64,000 nucleotides of DNA. Source: Chlorobiota bacterium. GTDB taxonomy: Bacteria; Bacteroidota; Ignavibacteria; OLB7. Position numbers and translations under genes: made by a program. Below the pieces are notes generated by a model, which saw nothing but the letters and a program-made list of their open reading frames with translations, had not been told where the DNA came from and did no database searches. The stretch lies in contig CP065014.1 in assembly GCA_016700335.1 (NCBI GenBank), forward strand, positions 967,001 to 1,031,000, read 5' to 3'. This document shows, one piece after another, positions 49,401-61,400 of this stretch. Every line of letters starts with the position of its first letter. Position 1 is the stretch's first letter.

Positions 49401-52400
49401 GTTAACAGGACCAACTCAAATTTGTTCACCAACAGCATGGTCTAATGTTAATGCGACAATAACACCATCAATAACAGGATTAAATGTAGGAGGAGGCACA
49501 GGTCAATGGTATTTGAATGGAGCACCAAATGGGGCACCAATAGCAATAGCAACAGGAGCGACAGCAACAGTTGCATGGCCATTGAATGGAGCAGCATCAG
49601 CATGTTCACAATCAGGCGGAACATGGCAGTTATTGGTAACAAATGCATGTGGAACATATGTTAGTAATACATTTGTAACAACAGTAGTATCGCCACCAAC
49701 AATGGGAGCAGCTACTTTTAGTCCAGCAAGCCCAGTGTGTGTTGGAACTTCAATGTATTTAAGTGCTGAGATAACAGGGGTAGGATGTTCATTCCCATTA
49801 ACAGTAGAATTCAAGAGAGGAGCAACATCAATAGGAACCCAAACAATAACAACAGGAACATTCCCAATAACACTTGGGATGCCATTTACAGCATCAGCAG
49901 GAGACAATGGAGCAACATATACAATAGATGTATCAAATACATGTGCAAGTGTAACATCAACAACTGGAGCTTTAACTGTAAATGCTAAGCCGATATTAAC
50001 TACTCAACCAACAAATATGAATATTTGTTTGGGAGATGCATTAACTGATATTACTGCAGTTATTTCTGTTGATCCAGTTGGTTTGACCTTACCTGCAGCT
50101 GCTGGTTCAACTTATACATGGTTAAGGGATGGCGCAGTTGATGTTGGTCCTACTAACGTTGGAGCAACACCATTTACAGTACCAGTCCCAACAACTCCAG
50201 CTGCTGCTGGATCTTATGATTATCAATTAAGAGTAACAACAAATTGTGGAACAGTTTTAAGTAATATTGCTACAGTTATAGTAGGACCAAATATAGTAGT
50301 TAGTCCTGTTGCAGCAAATACAGCAATAACTATTTGTAATAATCAATCTGTCTCTTTTGGAGTTGTGTTAACAACTGGTACATCTACAAGTTATACTTGG
50401 ACAGGTGCCCCAGTTGGATCTGTGAATAACACTTTAACAAGTTCAGCATATACAACACCATCTTTAACATCTGTAGGTTCGCCATATGTTTATACCGTAA
50501 CTATTGCAGGTTGTGGAGGTCCAATAGTAAAAACATTTACCATAACAGTTCAGCCAACAACATCACAGTTAACTATTGTTGCTCAACCAGTAAATGTAAT
50601 GGTTTGTGCAGGTGTTGGTACTACATTTACATCAACAGTAAATTATCCAGCTGGACCAATAGTAGTAGCAGATTGGTACAGAAATGGAATTGCAATTACA
50701 GGCCAAACAGGCTTAGGTACAGCTTCTGGCGTACCTAATACTTTAACTTTAGCTGCTGCGGATGTTGCAGTTCAAGGAGCTACATTAACTCCAACATTGG
50801 CTGGAAATAATGGTGATCAGTATCAAGTATGTTATAGAATTACAAATGGTGGAGGTGGAACTTGTAACTCACCAGTTTGTAGCAACATAGCAAATTTAAC
50901 TGTAAAACCTACATTAACAGGAATTGTATCTAATTCTCCTACTTCACAAACAGTTTGTCTAGGTCAACCAGTAACTTTTGGATCTAGTTTAACAAGTCAA
51001 GGTACACCAAATTTACCTATTGGAGTGAATATGAATAGTTCATTTACATTCCAGTGGTATAAAATAAATTCAGCTGCAGCACCAGCTTTAGCAGCATTGT
51101 TTGTTAATGCAAATGAATTATCTGGTGCAGTTTCTTCAACTTATACTTCACCAGCAACAACCCAAGGAGCAAGTTCTGTAGCAAATGCTGTTAACAGTGA
51201 TTGGTATGGAGTTGAGATTAGAAGTGCAGATGGATGTGGCGGTCCTTTACAGTTAGGTCCAGTATTATTAACTGTAGTTCCAACTCCAGTTATAATAGAT
51301 CAACCTTCTAACTTAACAGTATGTGAAGGGGCTAATCTTCCTGCTAGTGCACCATTAAACGCACCTCCACCTGGAGTAGTTGATGTAAATGCTACTGCTA
51401 CATTTGGATTGGTAACAGTTACAGGAATGAATAGTTTGGTAAATCCATTGAGTTATGAATGGTTTAGAAACGGTATCAGTTTAGGTGTTAATTCATTGCC
51501 AGGTGCATTTGCACCAGGGTTAGCTAATTGGCAAGTTCCAACACCAATAGTTCCTAGATCTTTTTTAAATAATAATGGAGATTTATATTATGTAAGAGTA
51601 TATTATAATACTCCACCAGCAGGTAATACTCAAGCTTCTGTTTGTGGATCGGTTATTAGTAACTCCGTAAGAGTAGTAGTAGTACCAGACCTAACAGGAC
51701 AAACAGCAACAATAAGTGATGTAACGGTATGTTTGGGAAGTACAGCAACATTTACCCCACAACCATCAGCAACATTGTTAGCAAAGTTGGGAAGTGTACA
51801 ATATCAATGGTATAAAGGAACAGCAGCATCGTTAATAGGAGATATCACAACAACAGGCCAAGTGATAGGAGGAGCAACGGGCTTAAGTTATACAACAGTA
51901 GCAACAACAACAGGTAATGGACCAACAACAACAGCAACAACAGCACAAAATGGTGATAGATATTTCTTAGTTATTACACCAACGCCTGGCTTAGTACCAA
52001 TACCATTAGCAGGAGCACCATGTTCACAATTGGTATTAGGTTCAATGACATTGAATGTAGTTCCACAGTTGATAATGAATGATCAACCATCAAATTTAAC
52101 AACATGTGAAGGAGCAGTATTACCAGCAAGCACAATAACAAATGTAGCACCACAACCGAGTTTGGTGGATGCAAATGCATTAGCAACATTTGGATTGGTA
52201 CAAGTTCAAGGACAGAATGTAATAGGGAATGAGATGCAGTATGAGTGGATTAGAAATGGAGTATCAATAGGAGCCCCAGTAAATGTACCAGGAGCAGTAG
52301 CGAATGTAACAGGATCAATTCCACCATTTGGAATAGGTACTTGGACGATACCAACACCGATTGTTCCAAGAGTATTTCCAACAAATAATGGAGATGTATA

Positions 52401-55400
52401 TAATGTAAGAATAACCTATTCAAGTACATCAAATCCAAGGAGTGGATGTACAATAGCAACAAGCAATTTAGTAAGAGTAGTAGTAGTGCCAGACCTAACA
52501 GGACAAACAGCAACAATAAGTGATGTAACGGTATGTTTGGGAAGCACAGCAACATTTACCCCACAACCATCAGCAACATTGTTAGCAAAGTTGGGAAGTG
52601 TACAATATCAATGGTATAAAGGAACAGCAGCATCGGTAATAGGAGATATCACAACAACAGGCCAAGTGATAGGAGGAGCAACGGGCTTAAGTTATACAAC
52701 AGTAGCAACAACAACAGGTAATGGACCAACAACAACAGCAACAACAGCACAAAATGGTGATAGATATTTCTTAGTTATTACACCAACGCCTGGCTTAGTA
52801 CCAATACCATTAGCAGGAGCACCATGTTCACAATTGGTATTAGGTTCAATGACATTGAATGTAGTTCCACAGTTGATAATGATTGATCAACCATCAAATT
52901 TAACAATATGTGAAGGAATTGCTCCATTACCAGCAAGCACTATATCAAATACACCACCACCAAGTGCAGCTGATGCAAATGCATTAGCAACATTTGGATT
53001 GGTACAAGTTCAAGGACAGAATGTAATAGGAAATGAGATGCAGTATGAGTGGATTAGAAATGGAGTATCAATAGGAGCACCAGTAAATGTACCAGGAGCA
53101 GTAGCAAATGTAACAGGATCAATTCCACCATTTGGAATAGGTACATGGACAATACCAACACCGATTGTTCCAAGAGTATTTCCAACAAATAATGGAGATG
53201 TATATAATGTAAGAATAACCTATTCAAGTACATCAAATCCAAGGAGTGGATGTACAATAGCAACAAGCAATTTAGTAAGAGTAGTAGTAGTGCCAGACCT
53301 AACAGGACAAACAGCAACAATAAGTGATGTAACGGTATGTTTGGGAAGCACAGCAACATTTACCCCACAACCATCAGCAACATTGTTAGCAAAGTTGGGA
53401 AGTGTACAATATCAATGGTATAAAGGAACAGCAGCGTCGGTAATAGGAGATATCACAACAACAGGCCAAGTGATAGGAGGAGCAACGGGCTTAAGTTATA
53501 CAACAGTAGCAACAACAACAGGTAATGGACCAACAACAACAGCAACAACAGCACAAAATGGTGATAGATATTTCTTAGTTATTACACCAACGCCTGGCTT
53601 AGTACCAATACCATTAGCAGGAGCACCATGTTCACAATTGGTATTAGGTTCAATGACATTGAATGTAGTTCCACAGTTGATAATGATTGATCAACCATCA
53701 AATTTAACAATATGTGAAGGAATTGCTCCATTACCAGCAAGCACTATATCAAATACACCACCACCAAGTGCAGCTGATGCAAATGCATTAGCAACATTTG
53801 GATTGGTACAAGTTCAAGGACAGAATGTAATTGGTGGGGTAATGCAATATGAATGGTTCTTAAACGGTGTTTCAGTTAATGGTTCACCAACACCTGTACC
53901 AGGAGCAGTAGCAAATGTAACAGGATCTATTCCACCATTTGGAATAGGTACTTGGACGATACCAACACCGATTGTTCCAAGAGTATTTCCAACAAATAAT
54001 GGAGACATATATTATGTTAGGGTAACATACGCAAATACTTCAAATCCAAGAGTAGGATGTTCTATTGTAACAAGTAATACAGTAACAGTTACAGTTAACC
54101 CTGTGATAAGAGTTACAGCTTGCGGAACATCATCAGTAGCTGTTGTGCCGCCACCAGTTCCAGCAGTAGGAAATGCATTCGTTGCCTTACCAGCTTGTAA
54201 CATTGTTATTTGTGAAGGAGTTGCGGCTTATCTATCATTTACTTATACACCAGGAAATGCAGTTATTACTTGGTACAAACAAGCAGCAGCCCCAACACCT
54301 CCAGTACCAGTTTCTCCAGTTACTTTAATAGCAGGAGCAACAACAAATACTTATATTTCTCCAAACTCTTCCTCAGGAGCAACAGCTGCAACTGATCAAG
54401 GTGTAACTAGAAATGGAGATATATATTGGGCATTAATACAAAGTGCAAACAGTTGTGGTGATCCAATACTTTTAAGATACAACATTATAGTTGTTCAAAA
54501 ACCAGTAATTGTAACTCAACCAACCCCAATAAACACTTATCAATGTGAAGGTGCACCTGCAGTACCAGCTACTTTTGGTACTTTAGGTACAGTAAATGTA
54601 ACTCAACAATTGTTACCAGTTAGTATAGTTCCTCAAATTCAATGGTTTAAAAATGGGTTAACATTTGGATCTTCAGTAAATTTAGTTGGAGTATCTCCAA
54701 TTACTATTCCACCTCCAGTAGGAGTTACTTCACCTTGCGTTGGTTATACAGATGAATATTTTGTAAGAATTTCTTATAACAGTCCAGCAGGAGCTCAAAA
54801 CTGTGGAACAATAGATTCGAGAGTAATTAAAGTTTCAAATAATGCAACTCCGGTACATATTGCACCATTAGTAATTAATTCTTGTGTAGGAGGTACAGCT
54901 TCAATGGTTGGAAGAATTACAATTCCAGTTTGTGGGGCAATTAATGGAGCAACTAATACTGTTCTTCCAATAAATTACCAATGGTATAGAGGTCCAGTTG
55001 GGGCAGGAACAGCTGTGAATGTTGGAACTAATTTCTCAGGTGTTATTTCGAGTAGTAGTGGTCCTTATGATTTCACATACACAACACCACCTTTAACAGC
55101 TTTAGATAATGGATCAACATATTATTTACAAGCTACTTATAGTAATGGAGGTACATGTGGGGCTACTAATGTATTTACAGTAAATGTTAGAACTCCATTA
55201 ACATTCTCATTACAACCAAAAGATCAATTAATTTGTATCCCAAATGCGGTTCCAAATTTAATTGCTGGAGTTATTCCAACACCAATACCAGTTTTAGGAG
55301 TAGGTGAATCGTATCGTTACCAATGGTTTAGAATACCACCAGCTGGAGGTCCTCCTTCAACATTTGGTGCATCAGCTGTAGTGCCAGCAACAGGAGTAAT

Positions 55401-58400
55401 TCCATCACCAATAACATCAACTTCACAACCTCCTGCAGCTGCACCAGTGGCTGATAGTGGATCAGTTTTCTTTGTAGTTGTAGGAATTAGTTTAAATGCT
55501 GGAACAGATAATTTATCTGCAAGTTGGGTTTGTACAAATACAAGTAACCAAGTAATGTTACATGCTCTTACAACCCCAACTATCTCTGGTCAACCTGCAC
55601 CTGCTGCTGTTTGTGAAACTGAAGTTGCAAGGTTTACAGCAATTATTCCTTATCCAGCTGTAGCACCAAGAGTTTCAATACCAATATATTACCAATGGTA
55701 TAGAATTCGTTGTGGTGCATTACCAACAGATCCTGGTTCTCCTGTAACTGGTGGAGTAAATGCTTCTGGATATTATACAGTTGCACCACCTTCTAACAAT
55801 CAATATGAGATAACTTATGTTACTGACCCAACATCAGTAATTAGTGGAACAGCAAATAACGGAGATATATACTTTGTGAAAGTTTGGAATACAGATCCAC
55901 GAATTCCAGGATTTGATGATCATAAAATCTGTGAGGTTCAAAGTGCACCAGCATTATTAAATGTTGTTCCTAAACCACAGATAACAACTCAACCAAAGAA
56001 TGATACAACTTGTGCTCCTCCAGGGAATTTAACATTAACAGTTGCTGCATTCCAACCACCAAGTTTATCACCTTGTCCAGGACCAATTCCTGCACCGGCA
56101 ATAACATATCAGTGGTTTAGAATTGCAGGTCCTAATTCCCCGTTCCCAACAAGTGTTAAGCCATTATTCTTAGGAGCACCAGCAATACCACAAGTGCCTT
56201 CAGCAGGATCTTTTGCTGGAGTTGGTAATCCTGCAGCTCCATCATGGGCAGGAACAACTGGTAATTATTCTGGTAGTAATACTGCAAATTTGGTATTAAC
56301 TGGTTTAACATCAACTAATGATTTGGATCAATTTTACGTAATGGTAGGAAATGGATATTGTCAAGTTCAAAGTACAGTAATTACAATCAAAGTATTTGCT
56401 GCTCCTCAATTAACTTATCCAAATAATCCATTACCTATTAGATCTTGTGTTGGTCAAGGAACTGCGATTACAGCGAGAGTAACAAGTGGTAGTACTCCTA
56501 TGAGGTATCAATGGTATAGAATACCAGCTGATGCAACATGTCAACCATTGCCTGTTAATCCTTATCCAGCAGGGTTCCCAGTAATTCCAGGTGCATTGCC
56601 TGTAAGTATAAATCCAGCTAATGCAATAATTGGTGCTGGTACAAACTTTACTGGAACAGTTCCAGCAGGAACACCGTTCCCTTATGATATTACTTACACT
56701 ACACCACCAACAACATTAACTGGTGGACAAGCGAATAATAATGATAGATTTATGTTGGTGATAATAAATGCAAATGGTTGTCAATATCCACCTGCATCAC
56801 CACCACCATTTGATCCGGCTGTTATGTTGACTAGATTAGAAGTTAATACAGCACCTGAAATAGTTGTTCAACCAGTTCAACAAACTGTTTGCGCGCCTGC
56901 TTCACCATTGCCTATACCTTTGCCAGTATTCTCATCACAAATTAGGTTGATTAATCCAGTTGGTTTGGTTTGTTTAACATCAAATCCAGCAACTAATCCA
57001 CCTTCTACAACTGATATGTCAGTTACTTGGTTCAGAATGCCAATAAATGGTGGAGGGAATATTCCTGTTGCAAGTGGAACAATTAATACAACAACTGGTG
57101 CAATAAGTGGGGCAACATCATTAGTACCTGGTTACATTTTAGCAGCATCCGTGCCAGCTGGAACAGTAACATTAACAACGCCGCCTCCATCATTGGTACC
57201 TCCAACGCCGCCACCAGGAAATCCTGCAAATGGTGATAAGTACTATATGGTTGTAACTAATCGATGTGGTAGTATAACAACAGATCAAGCTGTGTTTAAT
57301 GTAAATCAACCTTTAACAATTGTACAAGGTCCACAGAATCAAACAGTTTGTGAACAACTACCCGCAATATTTAAAGTAAATGTAACTGGAACTGGACTTT
57401 CTTATCAATGGTATAGAGGAGTTCCTCCTAGTCCTTTAACTCCATTTGTTTATTCTTCATATGATTCTGTTACAAATACAACTACTCCTAATAATAGGAC
57501 ATTGTTTACATTAACAGCTGCTCAATCAGCTGCAATTAATGGTCAGAAAATTGCTGGTGAAACAAACCCAACATATACAATAAATCCTGCATCAGCTTCA
57601 GCAGATGATGGTGCTATATTCTATGTTGTTATATCTAGTTCAGTAGGTTGCCCAACACCACTATCTATAGTTGTTGGTCCAGCTCAATTAAGAGTAAATA
57701 AATTACCAGTTATTGTAACAGAACCAGTTGATACTTCTGTTTGTTTGAACTCACCGATTAATTTATCAGTTGAGGCATCAGGAACAAGCATTTCATATCA
57801 ATGGTATAAAGGAGCAATTCCAATTGCTGCACCAGCTGGAACAAACGCAACTTATAATATATCTGCAGCACAGATTTCAGATGCGGGCGATTATTATGTT
57901 GTAATTAAAGGAGGTGGGGTTTGTGGAAATGCTTCAGTAAGAAGTAGAACAATTAGAGTTAGAGTTAATTTGCCACCAGCAATTACCCAACAACCAACAT
58001 CTGTAAGTTTATGTGAAGGACAATTGTTGGAGCTAGAAATTCTTGCAACAGGTGCTAACCTGAAATATAGATGGTATAAAGATGGAGTTTCATCAACTAA
58101 TTTAATATCTGGTGCTAACACAAATGTATATACAGTTCAGAATGTTACAACTATAAATGCAGGAACTTATTACTGTGTAATTACAGGTGATTGTCCACCT
58201 TCTCCAATAACAAGTATAGGAGCAGTTGTAACTGTAAAATCTAAGCCAACATTAGTATCAAACACAAAAGATACATCAGTTTGTGTTAATACTCCATTAG
58301 TTTTATCTGCAACTGCAACAGGAACAAACATAGTATTCCAATGGTATAAAGGGGGTACAGCGCCTTCAAATGCTATTGCTGGATCTGTGACTTCTTCAAT

Positions 58401-61400
58401 AGATGCATTAACTAAAGTATCTATTTTAACAATACCATCTGCTCAAGTATTAGATGCAGGAGATTATTATGTAAGAATTACAGGTGATTGTTTACCTCCT
58501 ATAACTGTAGGACCGATCAAAGCAACGCTAGAAGTTGCACCATTAATTACTGGAAAAACAGATTCTCCAATAAGTGTTTGTGAAGGTAGTACGATTAATT
58601 TGTCTGTTACAGCATCTGGAACAAACTTGAGTTACTTATGGGAACAGTTAAATACAAATATAGTACCACCTGTTTGGATGACAGTTGGAACAAATGCTTC
58701 AACATTTAGTATTGCTAGTGCAATTAAAATAAACGAAGGTAAATACCGAGTATCAGTAACAGGGAAATGTCCAGGACCTATTCAACAAGCATTTTATGAT
58801 GTAGTTGTAAATAACAAACCTTTAATCATTTATGCTTCTGATGATACAACAGTATGCGAAAATCAAGCGTTCTACTTTAAAGCATTTGCTACAGGAACAC
58901 CGTTCCCACCAGAACCTAGGTTAAGATTCCAATGGAAACGTAATGGTATTGATGTAGTTGGAGGAAATGATAGCATCTTGTCAAAGGGAAGTACTTTAAT
59001 AGAAGATGAAGGAACATATCAAGTAGAAGTTAGTGGTTTATGTGGTAAGGTGTTAAGTGCCCCAATGGTATTGTCAGTAAAACGAAGTGTTGAACTAAGT
59101 ATACAACCAAAACCACAAACAGTATGTGTAGGAGAGAAAGCCCATTTTGAAGTACAGTCAAGTGGCATACAGTATCCATCACAAGCATATCAATTGTCAT
59201 ATCAATGGCAGAAGAATGGAAATGATATACCAGGAGCAAACGCATATATATATGATATAAATAATGCAAGCCCAGGAGATGCAGGAATATATAATTGTGT
59301 AGTAACAAATAGTTGTGCAAGGAAAGTCAGTAATTATGTACAGTTACAAATCAGTGATGCACCATTTATCAAGACAGCCTTAACAGATAAGAAGATATGT
59401 TCAGGAAGTGGAGCAACAATGATGATAGAAGCCCAAGGAGTAGGCTTATCATATAGCTGGACAAAGAATGGCATTCCAATAATAGGAGCAAACAGTAATA
59501 TAATAATAATAAGCTCAGCACAAGTATCGGATGCAGGAACCTATGAGGTAACAGTAATAGGTGTTTGTGGAGGAAAGACAGTAAAGAGCACAGGAAAGCT
59601 TGAAGTGTTAGAATCCCCACAAATAACAGCACAACCATTGCCTTCTGAAAGGAATGTATGTTTAGGTGGCAGAGAGAGCATAACCATAGGAGTAAGTACA
59701 AACGTAGGAGTTAGCTATCAATGGAGAAAGAATGGAACAGCAATAGCAGGAGCAACAGGAGCAACATTAACAATAAACGGAATCACAACAAGTGATATAG
59801 CAGAGTATGATGTAGTAATAACAGGAGATTGTGGAGGACAAACAATAAGTAGCAAAGTTAAGTTCATACAAAGTACCCCACCAAACATAACCACAGGATT
59901 AAAAGATGTGGTAATATGCGAAGGAGGAGTAATAAGCTTAAATGTAAGTGGCTCAAACATCCAGAGATATGAATGGAGGAAAGATGGGTTGTTGTTGAAT
60001 GGAGAGACAAGATCCAGTATAAATATCAGTGGAGCGAATAGTAGAGATGGAGGGACTTATTCAGTAACGGGCATAGGAGATTGTAATCCACCAGCAACAA
60101 GCAGTAGTAGAGTAACGATAACCCAATCAGCAAGACTTAGCATAGGATTAAGTGATAAGGTAGGCTGTAGTGGGGATAATATAAGTTTCAATGTAACAGC
60201 GATAGGAACAGGACTAACCTATGTATGGAAACATAATGGAGTAGTAATAAACGGAGCAAACAGCAATACATTAAACATCCCACAAGCAACAGGAACAGAT
60301 GGAGGAGAATATGAATGTATAATAAGCAATGGGTGTGGAGAGAACATAGTAACGAAGGGAACATTGCTAATGAACAGCATACCAATAATAAGCAGTCATC
60401 CATTAGGCGGAACATATTGTGAAGGAGACGGTTTAGTATTGGGAGTAAAAGCAAGTGGCTCAGGATTGAAGTACCAATGGAGAAAAAATGGAATTAATAT
60501 TTCTGGAGCAACTGGTAGTTCATTAAGTATCTCTCCTGTTTTCTCTACAGATGCAGGTGATTATGATGTATTCATTTCAGGAGATTGCGGCAATGGAGGA
60601 ACAACTAGTAACTTTGCTAAAGTTACTATTAATAAAATATCATTAACTGGGTCTTCTAGTATTGAATTAAAAACACTAATAGGTGACACAACTAGTGGAG
60701 TAATTCGTGTTACCAATAATGGTACTACAGATATAAACATTTCTAATATATCAAGTTTACTAAGTCCATTCAAAATTTTATCAAGTACACCAAGTAGTGG
60801 ATTGTTAAAGAAAGGTGAAGATTTGGTGATTAATGTAGAATATTCTGGTACAGATGGTACTCAAAGTGATGTTATCCGAGTAAAAGTAATTAGTCCTTGC
60901 GAACAAGAGGTAAAATTATTAGTACGCGGCACAAGTGAAGGCAGGTTAGCAGAAGCAGGAATGGAGATATCAAACATAGAGGGATTAGCGAAACAAACAG
61001 AACCAGTAAGCTTGATAGTAAAATATACAGGAGATACCAAAGGCTTAAAGGAGAGTGGAGTAAGCGAAGTAACAATCAAGGTAAGATATAATTCAAACTT
61101 GCTAACCCCAACAGATGCAGGAGCACGTCAACAGTTGGCGTATGAAGTAAAGGATAACAAAAAATGGGCAATAATGACACTAACAACAAAGAATCCATAT
61201 ACAATCACAGGAACAAAGTTAGATAAGCAAAGTGGAGGTCCAGGCGAAGTGTTGTTTAATATCCCAATGTATGTATTACTAGGAGACACAATAAGTACGC
61301 CAATAACATTTGTAGGTAGCCCAGTATATACAGGAGGAAAAGTAAGGATAACAAAACTAATCAATGGAAAGTTTGACTTAAATGGAATATGTGAGAAAGG

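Noticed and set aside
48141..49988. Open frames on both strands overlapping the giant Ig gene here
   Set aside because: They encode low-complexity Asn/Ser/Met- or Leu/His-rich peptides and exist because the sense strand is T-poor and repetitive. The repeated copies give the same shadow peptide each time.
52250..53359. Leu-rich minus-strand frames repeated at a distance of 804 bp
   Set aside because: They are exact antisense shadows of the 804-bp Ig repeat and have no start or codon-use support.
51667..54080. Direct repeats considered as a CRISPR or satellite array
   Set aside because: The repeat units are 804 bp, keep the reading frame and encode Ig domains; there are no short repeats with unique spacers.
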